DNA of 64,000 bases from Wohlfahrtiimonas larvae. GTDB taxonomy: Bacteria; Pseudomonadota; Gammaproteobacteria; Cardiobacteriales; Wohlfahrtiimonadaceae. The notes under the pieces are model-generated. The model did not search any database and was not told where the DNA came from. It was given only the letters and a program-made list of their open reading frames with translations. Location of the stretch: the NCBI RefSeq assembly GCF_039543665.1, contig NZ_BAABKE010000004.1, positions 248,001 to 312,000 of the forward strand, read 5' to 3'. Position 1 is the first letter of the stretch. Each line of letters begins with the position of its first letter. Made by a program: the position numbers and the translations under genes. This document shows, piece after piece, positions 18,134 to 26,598 of the stretch.

Positions 18134-18660
18134 AACTTATTTTAATCCGCCATACCTCTTTAAATATTGCTTCTGGCATTTGCTATGGACAATCAGATAT
18201 TGATGTTAGCAGCACATTTATTAATGAAGCAGACATCATCAAAACACAATTAAGTGATTATCAATTTGATGCTACATATACAAGCCCATTGCAGCGCTGC
18301 GTTAAATTGGCTAATTTTTGTGGTTTTCCTGATGCAATTCAAACACCACAATTAATGGAATTAAACTTTGGAGATTGGGAAGGTAAACTGTGGGATGATA
18401 TTAATGATCCTAATTTGCAAAACTGGTTCAATGATTGGCTCCACATACCAGCTACAAATGGAGAGTCATTTATAATGCAATATCAACGTTATGTTGAATT
18501 TGTGGAAGCAATCAAAATAAAGCATGCTGATCAAACAATCGCCCTATTCACTCATGGAGGAATATTGCATTGCGCTCGCATTCATGCTGGTCTTGATCAA
18601 TTTGATAACACTTTTGAACACAAGCCAGCATATGGTGAAATCTTGACAATTAATCTCTAA
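18130..18660 (+). CDS. cobC: Alpha-ribazole phosphatase CobC (histidine phosphatase)
   Basis: Removes the phosphate from alpha-ribazole-5'-phosphate or cobalamin-5'-phosphate. 176 residues. The phosphoglycerate-mutase-like RHG site appears as LIRHTSLNIASG, with the second histidine in FTHGGIL and the conserved Glu in MELNFGDWEG. The first motif is RHT not RHG, as in many CobC proteins. Final gene of cobU-T-S-C. Its end overlaps the convergent Tat-signal gene by 11 bp. Confidence 0.86.
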   Translation: MKLILIRHTSLNIASGICYGQSDIDVSSTFINEADIIKTQLSDYQFDATYTSPLQRCVKLANFCGFPDAIQTPQLMELNFGDWEGKLWDDINDPNLQNWFNDWLHIPATNGESFIMQYQRYVEFVEAIKIKHADQTIALFTHGGILHCARIHAGLDQFDNTFEHKPAYGEILTINL

Positions 18661-18835
18661 AATTTAATAAAAAATTGTGAGAGTCAAAATCTAAAGACCG
18701 AACATCTGAACGATTGGATAATTTTGAGATTTGTTTAACATCGTTCTTTGGCGTTACTGCCATTACAGGTGTTAAAACAACACCAACCAATAATAATGAA
18801 CCTATTTTTAAAAAATTACGACGTGAATCATTCAT
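18650..18835 (-). CDS. Short Tat-signal protein, possibly a truncated YcbK/DUF882-type protein
   Basis: 61 residues beginning MNDSRRNFLKIGSLLLVGVV: a twin-arginine signal (SRRNFLK) with hydrophobic core and AVTP cleavage region. Only about 30 residues follow (ending VRSLDFDSHNFLLNFRD). In Tat-exported DUF882 (YcbK) peptidases the signal is followed by a strand such as RxLxFxxxHTGE, which the RSLDFDSHNF stretch loosely resembles, so this may be the stub of such a gene, cut off where the cob operon begins. Alternatively it is a genuine very small exported protein. It follows the GIY-YIG gene by 24 bp on the same strand. Confidence 0.45.
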   Translation of the reverse strand: MNDSRRNFLKIGSLLLVGVVLTPVMAVTPKNDVKQISKLSNRSDVRSLDFDSHNFLLNFRD

Positions 18836-18859
18836 ACTTACCATTTTTCCACTGTCCTC

Positions 18860-19132
18860 TTATTCATCTTTAATGTATGACAAATATAACTCTTTTTCTT
18901 TACGAGACAATTGCTTAAAAGCATATTCTTGCTTCATTGCTTCACTTTTTGTTGCAAATATTTCAAAGTGTAGCAAAGACAAAGGGCGTCGTGTAGCAAC
19001 TCGCGTATATTTAGCACCCACACCATCATTATGTTCTTTTAATCGTCTTCTGATATCAGTAGTATATCCCGCATAGAATGTACCATCATAACATCTTAAA
19101 ACATAAAAATAATGCACTTCCTCATGCTTCAT
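18860..19132 (-). CDS. GIY-YIG nuclease superfamily protein (YhbQ-like)
   Basis: 90 residues, a single GIY-YIG domain. The two halves of the name motif are YFYVLRCYDG and TFYAGYTTDIRRRLKEHN, with the catalytic Arg in the latter, and a Glu-containing LLHFEIFATKSEAMKQEYAFK later. Its substrate is unknown; E. coli YhbQ family proteins cut DNA non-specifically. The ATG at 19132 overlaps the stop of the CNNM gene (ATGA), so the two are coupled. Confidence 0.86.
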   Translation of the reverse strand: MKHEEVHYFYVLRCYDGTFYAGYTTDIRRRLKEHNDGVGAKYTRVATRRPLSLLHFEIFATKSEAMKQEYAFKQLSRKEKELYLSYIKDE

Positions 19133-20142
19133 GATTGATTGCGGCTCTCCCAACGCTTCTTAGCCAATAACCGCATATCTACTACAATATCTGTTTCATC
19201 AACGATCTCTTCACCAATGATTTTTTCAATCATATCTTCTAATGTAATCACACCTAACCAGCTACCAAATTCATCATAAATAAAAGCTAAATGCTGTTTA
19301 TGATCTAATAACCTTCTAAATGCTGTTTTTACACTACTTGTATCTGGTAAAACTAATGGCGGTTCTGCAAAATCTAATACTGTTTTACCAGAAGCTACCA
19401 AATCCACATAATCATGGCGAAAAAATACACCTAATGGCGCTTCCTGTTCATCAATAATGGGATAACGAGAAAATTGGTTTTGATCAATCGTTTCTTTTAA
19501 ATCATCATAACTAATATTAGGGTGAATCGCTGCTGTTACAACCCTTGGCGTCATAATTGAAGTTAAGTCCACCTCATTGAGATCTAAAATATTTGAAATC
19601 ACGGTCTGCTCTTTAGGCTCAATTTTACCTAGATCCCTTGCGAGAATAGCCAAGGCTTTAATTTCTTGTTTTAAATTTACATCCACTTTATGATTACCAA
19701 TCATTCTCATAATCAAATCAGAGAGCCAAATAAAAGGCGCTAAACAAACAATCATAGGATTTAAAATGGTTGGTAATATTTTTGCGAGCTCTCGCCAATA
19801 TTTTGCACCTAAAACTTTGGGAATAATTTCAGATAAAACTAAAATTAAAACGGTCATAACAGCAGAAGCGACTCCCAAATAAGCATTACCATATAATTTA
19901 GTAACCTGAGCACCAACACCTGCTGCCCCTGCAGTATGTGCAATAGTATTCAGTGTTAAAATCGCAGCCAATGGGCGATCAATCTTATCTCGCAATTTTT
20001 TTAATTTAGGATACAAATTTGGCGCATCCATTTTTTGTTGGGAGATAAAACTTGGTGTTAATGATAACAAAGCCGCTTCTAAAATAGAGCACACAAAAGA
20101 AATTGCAATCGCAACCACAACAATGGCAAATAAAATTAACAT
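19129..20142 (-). CDS. CNNM/DUF21-CBS transporter-family protein
   Basis: 337 residues. The N-terminal DUF21 domain has about four membrane helices (for example VVVAIAISFVCSILEAALLSL). Two CBS domains follow, from about residue 195 (SIMTPRVVTAAI) and about 260 (FRRLLDHKQHLAFIYDEFGSWLGVI). The C-terminal CorC/HlyC domain found in many homologues is absent, making this a short form. Family members are linked to Mg2+/Co2+ efflux or homeostasis; that role is inferred. Hemolysin annotations for this family are historical. Confidence 0.85.
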   Translation of the reverse strand: MLILFAIVVVAIAISFVCSILEAALLSLTPSFISQQKMDAPNLYPKLKKLRDKIDRPLAAILTLNTIAHTAGAAGVGAQVTKLYGNAYLGVASAVMTVLILVLSEIIPKVLGAKYWRELAKILPTILNPMIVCLAPFIWLSDLIMRMIGNHKVDVNLKQEIKALAILARDLGKIEPKEQTVISNILDLNEVDLTSIMTPRVVTAAIHPNISYDDLKETIDQNQFSRYPIIDEQEAPLGVFFRHDYVDLVASGKTVLDFAEPPLVLPDTSSVKTAFRRLLDHKQHLAFIYDEFGSWLGVITLEDMIEKIIGEEIVDETDIVVDMRLLAKKRWESRNQS

Positions 20143-20186
20143 TGATCTCTCATTATGATAAAAACTGACCGATATTATATAACTTT

Positions 20187-20543
20187 TTAGGGTTTAATAT
20201 AAGCAAAGCCTTCATGCTGTTTACGTACTAATTCCATAACCGCAGCAGATACAATCCTTACAAAATCAGGTAATTGATGCTCCTGAATATCTAACCCCCT
20301 CATAGAGTTGTGGCAAATATTCAGTGTAACATTCTGCTGAACTAAATTCCTAAAAGCATGATATTTCTCTGGCATCAAATAACCTTTAACGGCCTGAGCA
20401 TTAGCAATAACAATAATATGTGCATTGCTGACATCAATTTCTTTCAATAGATTATTCACATTGGCAATCACCCGATCCCATTTATCAATCTCATCAACAT
20501 GAAAGACAACTTTAAAAACTTCAAAATTCATAATTTTATTCAT
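20187..20543 (-). CDS. DsrE/DsrF-like protein
   Basis: 118-residue cytoplasmic protein of the DsrE fold: VFHVDEIDKWDRVIANVNNLL, then AHIIVIANAQAVKGYL, VTLNICHNSMRGL with the single cysteine, and FVRIVSAAVMELVRKQHEGFAYIKP. In sulfur oxidisers DsrE passes sulfur through conserved cysteines; in heterotrophs the role is unknown. I place the start at 20543, where the ATG overlaps the stop of a 51-aa membrane peptide gene, implying translational coupling. Confidence 0.8.
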   Translation of the reverse strand: MNKIMNFEVFKVVFHVDEIDKWDRVIANVNNLLKEIDVSNAHIIVIANAQAVKGYLMPEKYHAFRNLVQQNVTLNICHNSMRGLDIQEHQLPDFVRIVSAAVMELVRKQHEGFAYIKP

Positions 20544-20695
20544 CCAGGTGCCAAGCCCGCCCATATTCCTAGCATTTTAGTTAATTTTGCCAACACATAC
20601 ATAGATAAACCACCGCCTATGCATAAACCAACTAACCATAACCATTGATTTTTAGGCGATTGATTATCCTCTGATTTTTGATGATCTTCGTTCAT
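20540..20695 (-). CDS. 51-residue single-span membrane peptide coupled to the DsrE-like gene
   Basis: Short gene starting with ATG at 20695 and ending TGA at 20542-20540. It begins MNEDHQKSEDNQSPKNQWLW, a polar tail, then one hydrophobic helix (WLVGLCIGGGLSMYVLAKL) and a short GIWAGLAPG end. GGAG precedes the ATG by about 6 bp, and its stop overlaps the DsrE-like start (ATGA). The ribosome binding site, one clear membrane span and the coupling argue that it is real. No family recognised. Confidence 0.6.
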   Translation of the reverse strand: MNEDHQKSEDNQSPKNQWLWLVGLCIGGGLSMYVLAKLTKMLGIWAGLAPG

Positions 20696-20801
20696 TATAC
20701 GCTCCATCACTGTTATTAGATGCTTATAAAAAAATAACAGACAATCTATCCAAAAACAAACTTAAGGTTTATGATCGACTAAAATTTATTCATTCTTATA
20801 C

Positions 20802-20830
20802 TTGACGAATGATTTAATGTTGCCTATAAT
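20802..20830 (+). promoter_or_regulatory. Promoter of tRNA-Gln
   Basis: TTGACG at 20802-20807 and TATAAT at 20825-20830, separated by 17 bp, a near-perfect sigma-70 promoter. The tRNA begins 32 bp after the -10 element. Confidence 0.82.
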
Positions 20831-20862
20831 TCTCAGCTCTTACGGTCAATGACCTAAGTAAT

Positions 20863-20937
20863 TGGGCTATAGCCAAGCGGTAAGGCAGCGGGTTTTGATC
20901 CCGTCATTCCTAGGTTCGAATCCTAGTAGCCCAGCCA
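20863..20937 (+). tRNA. tRNA-Gln (anticodon TTG)
   Basis: 75-base tRNA with encoded CCA. Acceptor stem TGGGCTA / TAGCCCA, D-arm AGCC-AAGC-GGTAAGGC, anticodon loop TTTTGAT within GCGGG/CCCGT, and the T-arm with GGTTCGAATCC. The TTG anticodon reads CAA, glutamine. Own promoter and terminator, single-gene unit. Confidence 0.96.
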
Positions 20938-20945
20938 AATTAAAA

Positions 20946-20978
20946 AGCGATTAACATTGATTTGTTAATCGCTTTTTT
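20946..20978 (+). terminator. Intrinsic terminator of tRNA-Gln
   Basis: 10-bp perfect stem AGCGATTAAC / GTTAATCGCT, eight-base loop, then six T. Confidence 0.88.
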
Positions 20979-21058
20979 CATATCTATATATGTGATTTAA
21001 ATATATTTAGCATCACCCACAAAAGAGCAATGCCAGCTATTCTTCTCAAATATCACTA

Positions 21059-22342
21059 TTAAAATAATATTCTTACAGCTAATGCAGATAAAGTTATCAA
21101 TAAGATAGGAATTGTAAGCACAATGCCTACTTTAAAATAATATCCCCATGTAATCTTTAAATTCTTTTGTGATAATACATGCAACCAAAGTAATGTTGCT
21201 AAACTACCAATAGGTGTTATTTTTGGTCCTAAATCACTACCAATGACATTTGCATAAACCATCGCCTCTTGCGTTAAACCTGTTGCGGTGCTTGCATCAA
21301 TGGATAATACTCCTACTAAAACCGTCGGCATATTATTCATAATAGATGATAAAAATGCCGCTAAAATGCCTGTACCGAATGTTGCAGCCCAAATGCCTTG
21401 ATCTGCAAATGTATTCAATAAACTTGTAATATAATCCGTTAAACCTGCATTGCGTAAGCCAAATACAACCAAATACATGCCTAAAGAGAAAATAACGATT
21501 TGCCATGGCGCGCCTAACACAATTTTTTTCAAATCCACAATTTTGCCACAATGAGCAATCATCATTAATATCAATGCGCCAAGTCCTGCAATTAAACTTA
21601 CAGGAATATTTAAAGCATCCGACGCGAAAAATCCCACCAATAAAAACAATAAAATAAACCAGCCTGCTATAAAGGTTTTTCTATCTGCAATCGCTGTATT
21701 CGGTTGTGGTAAATTATCAGGTAAATAATTCAATTGTATCTCTTTCCTAAAATAGAGATACAACACTGACAATGTCGCTAAAATTGATACAATATTCACA
21801 GGTATCATAATAGATGCATAACGGCCAAAGCTGATATCAAAATAATCGGCAGATACAATGTTCACTAAGTTTGAAACAATTAATGGTAAACTTGCAGTAT
21901 CTGCGATGAATCCCGTTGCCATCACAAATGCTAATGTTGTTGCTCTGCTCGCGCCTAGCGATAAGAGCATTGCCATTACGATTGGCGTCATAATTAATGC
22001 TGCACCATCATTGGCAAAGAATGCTGCAACCAAAGCACCCAATAAAATCAAATAGACAAATAATCTTTGGCTACTACCATTACCAAATCGTGCTATATAC
22101 AGCGCTGACCATTTAAAAAAACCTGCTTCATCTAAAATTAAACTGATGATAATCACTGCGATAAATGTCAAAGTTGCATTCCAAATAATACCCCAAACAA
22201 CTGGAATATCTTGTAACTGAATCACACCACAAATCAGCGCAACAATCGCCCCCATTGAAGCACTCCAACCAATACCTAATCCTTTTGGCTGCCAAATCAC
22301 TAAGATCAGAGTCACAATAAAGATCAATAAAGCCAATAACAT
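21059..22342 (-). CDS. arsB: Arsenite/antimonite efflux permease ArsB
   Basis: Inner-membrane As(III) exporter of the ArsB/NhaD ion-transporter superfamily. 427 residues, about twelve helices. Family blocks are LDEAGFFKWSALYIARFG, AAFFANDGAALIMTPIV, and in the second half MNNMPTVLVG and GSDLGPKITPIGSLATLLW, all closely ArsB-like. No arsC or arsA is seen beside it. An ArsR operator lies 88 bp upstream, and arsR precedes it on the same strand. Confidence 0.92.
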   Translation of the reverse strand: MLLALLIFIVTLILVIWQPKGLGIGWSASMGAIVALICGVIQLQDIPVVWGIIWNATLTFIAVIIISLILDEAGFFKWSALYIARFGNGSSQRLFVYLILLGALVAAFFANDGAALIMTPIVMAMLLSLGASRATTLAFVMATGFIADTASLPLIVSNLVNIVSADYFDISFGRYASIMIPVNIVSILATLSVLYLYFRKEIQLNYLPDNLPQPNTAIADRKTFIAGWFILLFLLVGFFASDALNIPVSLIAGLGALILMMIAHCGKIVDLKKIVLGAPWQIVIFSLGMYLVVFGLRNAGLTDYITSLLNTFADQGIWAATFGTGILAAFLSSIMNNMPTVLVGVLSIDASTATGLTQEAMVYANVIGSDLGPKITPIGSLATLLWLHVLSQKNLKITWGYYFKVGIVLTIPILLITLSALAVRILF

Positions 22343-22429
22343 ATTGTTTACCTTTCCTATTTCTATTCAAATTTCATTCAATAAACTTCATAAATTCTTG
22401 CGCTATATACAGCAAAATTCATTCATTTT

Positions 22430-22455
22430 AATATTTCAACTATCATTGAAATATT
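22430..22455. promoter_or_regulatory. ArsR-type operator upstream of arsB
   Basis: Perfect inverted repeat, arms AATATTTCAA / TTGAAATATT with a 6-bp spacer (22440-22445). The core TATTTCAA-N6-TTGAAATA is identical to that of the repeat before arsR at 22821-22842. The pairing with both ars genes makes it a probable ArsR site. Confidence 0.75.
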
Positions 22456-22501
22456 AGCTATAAAAAATATTCACATAGATCTCTACATGAATATTCATTG
22501 A

Positions 22502-22813
22502 TTAAGATTTTTTAAAACATTGCTCTGGCTGACCATTGCAACATTCAGCTGTTAAGAAATTGATCAAGAATTGCATCTGATCGACTTTGGCTTTGTAACG
22601 TAAAAATCGCCCTTCTTGCGTCACATCAATCATATCTGCATGCACCAACGCTTTGAGATGAAAGGATAAATTTGTATTAGGTAATTCCAAAGCCTCTGCA
22701 ATTTCACCTGCAACCAATCCTGAATCTGCATGCTTTATCAATAAACGAAAGATATCCAATCTTATTTCAGAGGATAATGACTCAAACATTTTAACCGCTA
22801 ATCTCTTGTCCAT
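22502..22813 (-). CDS. arsR: ArsR-family metalloregulatory repressor
   Basis: 103-residue winged-helix repressor. The helix-turn-helix is in AGEIAEALELPNTNLSFHLKALV, about residues 35-57. The classical ELCVCDL metal-binding motif of E. coli ArsR is absent; instead cysteines cluster near the C-terminus (AECCNGQPEQC), a pattern seen in other ArsR types such as those with C-terminal As(III) sites. Operators before arsR and before arsB suggest it controls itself and the pump. Confidence 0.85.
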   Translation of the reverse strand: MDKRLAVKMFESLSSEIRLDIFRLLIKHADSGLVAGEIAEALELPNTNLSFHLKALVHADMIDVTQEGRFLRYKAKVDQMQFLINFLTAECCNGQPEQCFKKS

Positions 22814-22820
22814 AATTCAA

Positions 22821-22842
22821 TATTTCAATTAATCTTGAAATA
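22821..22842. promoter_or_regulatory. ArsR-type operator upstream of arsR
   Basis: Inverted repeat TATTTCAA-N6-TTGAAATA, 8 bp from the arsR start, matching the repeat at 22430-22455 in arms and spacer length. Positioned to block transcription of arsR. Confidence 0.72.
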
Positions 22843-22878
22843 ATCATAAACTAGAAAAAGATCGAGCACAATATAATC

Positions 22879-23763
22879 TTAAATATTCTTAAACCAATCA
22901 GATAAATGATCCAATAAACAACGTAATGCTTGCGGCATGTGTTCTCGGCTACTATACACAGCATACACAGTTAAAGGCTTGGGTTGATAGTTGGGCAATA
23001 CTTGAATCAAGGAGCCGTCTTTGAGCTGATTGCGAACACTTGAATATGGTAACATTGCAATGCCAGCACCAGCACTCGTTGCTTGTGTTAAAAATGTCGA
23101 TTCATTAGATCTTAACTGCCCTTTAACTGATACGGCATAAACTTGCCCATCATAATCAAAACACCATTCATTTTGCCCAAAATACCGATACACTAAACAA
23201 TTATGCACTAATAGATCATTAGGTACTTTGGGAAGATCTTTATCAGAAAAATATTCAGGTGAGGCACACACGACAGAATGACAAACACCTAATTTTTTAG
23301 CAATTAATTGTGGTTCTAATTGATCTGTAATACGAATGGCCAAATCAATGCGATCTTCTACCAAATTAACTGCCTGATTACTAATTCGTACATCTATTTC
23401 AATCTTAGGGTATTGTTTAAGAAATGGAACTAATGCTTTTGCCAATTCATCATATGCAATTGAGTGCGGGCAACTGATTCTCAAACTCCCTGCCGGTGAA
23501 TCACTATAATTTTGGCTCAATAAAGGTAATCGATTTGCAATATTATTAAGCTTTAGAACTTCGTTATAGATTACTTTACCTGCTGACGTTAAGCTCAAGC
23601 GCCGAGTTGTTCGATGCAACAATCGCGCACCTGCCCAACCTTCCATTTCTGCTAAATATCTTGTTACCATTGCACGTGACATATCGAGCTTATCAGCTGC
23701 ACCGCTTAAACTACCTTGCTCTACAATTGTAATAAAAACTTCTGCCGCCCGAATTCTATCCAT
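22879..23763 (-). CDS. LysR-family transcriptional regulator
   Basis: 294 residues. The N-terminal HTH is in LSGAADKLDMSRAMVTRYLAEME, about residues 17-39, followed by the linker helix and a periplasmic-binding-like effector domain (GSLRISCPHSIAYDELAKAL onward). It belongs to the CrgA/AaeR-like group. It diverges from the MBL-fold gene with a 114-bp shared region, so that gene is the likely target. Effector unknown. Confidence 0.86.
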   Translation of the reverse strand: MDRIRAAEVFITIVEQGSLSGAADKLDMSRAMVTRYLAEMEGWAGARLLHRTTRRLSLTSAGKVIYNEVLKLNNIANRLPLLSQNYSDSPAGSLRISCPHSIAYDELAKALVPFLKQYPKIEIDVRISNQAVNLVEDRIDLAIRITDQLEPQLIAKKLGVCHSVVCASPEYFSDKDLPKVPNDLLVHNCLVYRYFGQNEWCFDYDGQVYAVSVKGQLRSNESTFLTQATSAGAGIAMLPYSSVRNQLKDGSLIQVLPNYQPKPLTVYAVYSSREHMPQALRCLLDHLSDWFKNI

Positions 23764-23877
23764 ATATTTGTCCGATTAATGCAATAGTGAATTGCTTTGA
23801 GTGCTATTTATCATCTAAATATTTACGCATATTATAACAATCATCCCATCAACAATAATCCACATAAAGGAAATATT

Positions 23878-24753
23878 ATGAAAATATCCAAATTGATGAC
23901 CGGCACTTTACTTCTCACAAGCCTAGTTTTTTCTGCACAAGCTGTGACACTCAATGTTGAAACATTTAACCCTAAAAATGATAGCACATTTCCCGTATCA
24001 TCTAATCTCATTTCTGGTGATAATGAAGCTATCTTAATAGATGCACAATTTCACAAAAAAGATGCTGAACAATTGGTCAAAATGATCCAAGATAGCCATA
24101 AACAACTTACAACAATCTACATTAGCCATTCTGATCCTGATTATTATTTTGGATTAGATACCATCACAAAAGCTTTTCCTAACGCTAAAATTATTGCAAC
24201 CCAAGAAACTGTCGATGCAATTAAAGCTACGAAAGATGGGAAGTTGGCGTATTGGGGCGAAGTCCTCAAAGAGGATGCGCCAGAAACATTAATTGTGCCG
24301 ACTGCCCTCTCAGGGACTACATTCACATTAGAAGGTGAAGAGATTCAAATTCAAGGATTGGATGGCAAAGCACCTGAACGTTCATTTTTATGGATCCCTA
24401 GCATTCAAACCGTAATGGGGGGCGTGGTTGTTTCAGATAATATCCACGTTTGGATTGCAGATACACAAACTCCAGAATCACTTGATGCTTGGGAGGAAAC
24501 TTTAACACTTATACAATCATTACAACCTAAGGTTGTCATTCCTGGACATTTTGTGGGCGATTCTACACTCAATTTAGATTCAGTTAAGTTTACAGAACAA
24601 TACCTGAAAGATTTTAGAGCAGCTAATGCATCTAGCAAAAATTCAGAAGAGTTAATTGCTAAAATGACAGCTTTATACCCAAATTTAGAAGATGCTTCTA
24701 GCTTAGAAATGAGCGCTCAAGTGATTCAAGGTGAAATGGCTTGGCCACAATAA
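23878..24753 (+). CDS. Exported MBL-fold metallo-hydrolase-like protein
   Basis: 291 residues with a clear signal peptide (MKISKLMTGTLLLTSLVFSAQA). The MBL fold is seen from LISGDNEAILIDAQFHKKDAEQL. The main metal motif, usually HxHxDH, appears as SHSDPDYYFGL: first His and two Asp kept but Tyr where the last His would be. The later His in VIPGHFVGD is present. Such HxDPDYY proteins form a recognised variant group, so one-metal or altered chemistry is possible. Start chosen at 23878 (AAGGA and signal peptide). Likely controlled by the divergent LysR. Confidence 0.82.
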   Translation: MKISKLMTGTLLLTSLVFSAQAVTLNVETFNPKNDSTFPVSSNLISGDNEAILIDAQFHKKDAEQLVKMIQDSHKQLTTIYISHSDPDYYFGLDTITKAFPNAKIIATQETVDAIKATKDGKLAYWGEVLKEDAPETLIVPTALSGTTFTLEGEEIQIQGLDGKAPERSFLWIPSIQTVMGGVVVSDNIHVWIADTQTPESLDAWEETLTLIQSLQPKVVIPGHFVGDSTLNLDSVKFTEQYLKDFRAANASSKNSEELIAKMTALYPNLEDASSLEMSAQVIQGEMAWPQ

Positions 24754-24775
24754 CCATTTCTTATTAGACTCTAAG

Positions 24776-24813
24776 CAATCGCCATCAGCCTATAATAAGA
24801 TTGATGGCGATTG
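24776..24813. terminator. Terminator hairpin between convergent genes
   Basis: Perfect 12-bp stem CAATCGCCATCA / TGATGGCGATTG with a 14-base loop, followed on the plus strand by TATTTTA. It lies between the MBL gene and the convergent 2OG oxygenase. Confidence 0.75.
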
Positions 24814-24817
24814 TATT

Positions 24818-25399
24818 TTAAGCCACAGAATTTAAAAACCAACCTGCAATACTTTCTCTCACTGTATTTGTTGGCAACACTTCATGAGGAAATTGCTCAG
24901 ACATAAAAAAGATCATACGCCCTGCTTTCGGCGACAGCTCTAATAGTTTTGTATCTTCACGATCATAAACCACTAATTCGCCACCATCACCAGTTTGCCA
25001 ATCTTCATTCATATATAAAACTGTTGTCACTTTGCGGCGACTTTTAGATTGTGGATTATCTAAATGCTTTTGATAAAAAGCGCCAGGTTTATAACGACAA
25101 AAATGCGTTTCAAAATCACGTAAACCTAAATACAATCCTGCATTTAATTCTTGGCGAATATCATACATTTTATTGAAATAGCTTTTGATAGGATCACCCA
25201 TATCATCATCCAACCATAACGTTACATCGCCACGCACATTTGTGTTCAACTGCAACGAAACGCCATTACCAATTTTAGCTTCTTGCAATGTATCTGGAAT
25301 GCAATCTTTAATGGATTGAATCTCTGAGGTATTTAAAAAATCATCCCAAACGTACCAACCTGAAGTTGTTAAGGAATCTAAAAGATTATTTATTGTCAT
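24818..25399 (-). CDS. 2OG-Fe(II) oxygenase (prolyl-4-hydroxylase-like)
   Basis: 193 residues with the jelly-roll fold. The iron triad is visible: His-x-Asp in FYQKHLDNP and the distal His in EQFPHEVLP; the 2-oxoglutarate-binding Arg is in TVRESIAGWFLN. Family motif ALKAGRMIFF precedes the distal His. Substrate is not known. An ATG at 25399 is used here; a TTG three codons earlier has a better spaced AGGA and could be the real start. Confidence 0.82.
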   Translation of the reverse strand: MTINNLLDSLTTSGWYVWDDFLNTSEIQSIKDCIPDTLQEAKIGNGVSLQLNTNVRGDVTLWLDDDMGDPIKSYFNKMYDIRQELNAGLYLGLRDFETHFCRYKPGAFYQKHLDNPQSKSRRKVTTVLYMNEDWQTGDGGELVVYDREDTKLLELSPKAGRMIFFMSEQFPHEVLPTNTVRESIAGWFLNSVA

Positions 25400-25491
25400 T
25401 GTGTTCAAGATTTCCTATAGATGTGGATATCTTTTATACTCATAAAATTATGATAAATAAAATTTAAAACTTTAATTATGCACTCAGAAAA

Positions 25492-25515
25492 AAAAGCGCC
25501 AAAATAAGCGCTTTT
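25492..25515 (-). terminator. Intrinsic terminator after the dipeptide epimerase gene
   Basis: 8-bp stem AAAAGCGC / GCGCTTTT with an eight-base loop, and a T run on the minus strand. It ends the 28218-25531 gene run. Confidence 0.75.
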
Positions 25516-25530
25516 TTCGTTACATTCTCG

Positions 25531-26589
25531 CTAGATTATGATGCCTAAGCCCATTGTATCTGGAAGCTTAACATCTTCACCTTGATAAATAATTCCTCTC
25601 GGTGATTCCGTTAACCACAATGGTGCATCAAAGTCGCAATACAAAACATTCGGATGACTTGCCGCAAAGTGTGCTGCCGCAGTGACAGAAATGGATGACT
25701 CCATCATCGAGCCAATCATACATTCCACACCATACAATGCCCCCAGATCAGCAATCTTAATTGCTTCACTAATGCCGCCACATTTCAGCAATTTAATGTT
25801 CAATAGATCCACACAGCGATCCTTCAACAATGCAAACGCTTCTTGTGGTGAAAATACGCTTTCATCTGCCATTATTTTCATGTTCACATGATCCGTCACA
25901 TATTTCATGCCTTCAAAATCCTTTGCATGAACAGGCTGTTCCACCCAATCAATGTTGAAAGCTAAGCGCTCCAATTCATGAATCACACGAATCGCATCTT
26001 TCGCTTTCCAACCTTGGTTGGCATCCAATCGTAAACGAATATGTGAAGGAATTGCATCCACAATCGTAGAAATGCGTTCGATATCTTTATCTGGTGCATT
26101 GCCCACTTTGATCTTTAATGCAGAAAAGCCCTGCGCCACAGCATCCATCGCTGCTTGTTTCATCACAATCGGATCATCTAAGCCAATTGTCATGCAAGTT
26201 GTGAGTGGCTTGTTGCCACCCAAAACTGCATACAATGGTTGATTGAGCCATTTGGCAAATAGATCATGCAAAGCAATATCAATCGCCGCTTTTGCACTGC
26301 TATTATTGATGCAAGATTTCTGAACCTTTAACAACAATACATTCAAGTTACGCGCATCTTGATTCAATAAAGCATTCGTAATTGGCCCTTCCAACGCTGC
26401 AACAATACTTTCTTTGCTATCACCAGTGATCACCCAAGTTGGCACTGTTGCACCAATGCCCATCAAACCATTGTCTGTATGAACTTTGACTAGGATATTT
26501 TCAATTTCATATGCCGTTCTCAATGCTGTTTTAAATGGCACACGCAATGGGCATAGTTCAGTAGCAACTTCAATTTTAACAATTTTCAT
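25531..26589 (-). CDS. Dipeptide epimerase (L-Ala-D/L-Glu epimerase type)
   Basis: 352-residue enolase-superfamily enzyme. The KxK base is in FSALKIKVGN, the metal ligands are Asp in RLDANQGW, Glu in DWVEQPV and Asp in KIMADESVF, and the second base Lys is in LLNIKLLKCGG. The DxD-lacking short C-terminus (YCDFDAPLWL) fits dipeptide epimerases of murein recycling. It is 9 bp downstream of a DUF819 membrane protein, which supports a peptide-uptake-and-use unit. Exact dipeptide specificity cannot be read from sequence. Confidence 0.85.
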   Translation of the reverse strand: MKIVKIEVATELCPLRVPFKTALRTAYEIENILVKVHTDNGLMGIGATVPTWVITGDSKESIVAALEGPITNALLNQDARNLNVLLLKVQKSCINNSSAKAAIDIALHDLFAKWLNQPLYAVLGGNKPLTTCMTIGLDDPIVMKQAAMDAVAQGFSALKIKVGNAPDKDIERISTIVDAIPSHIRLRLDANQGWKAKDAIRVIHELERLAFNIDWVEQPVHAKDFEGMKYVTDHVNMKIMADESVFSPQEAFALLKDRCVDLLNIKLLKCGGISEAIKIADLGALYGVECMIGSMMESSISVTAAAHFAASHPNVLYCDFDAPLWLTESPRGIIYQGEDVKLPDTMGLGIII

Positions 26590-26598
26590 AGCGAGCCT

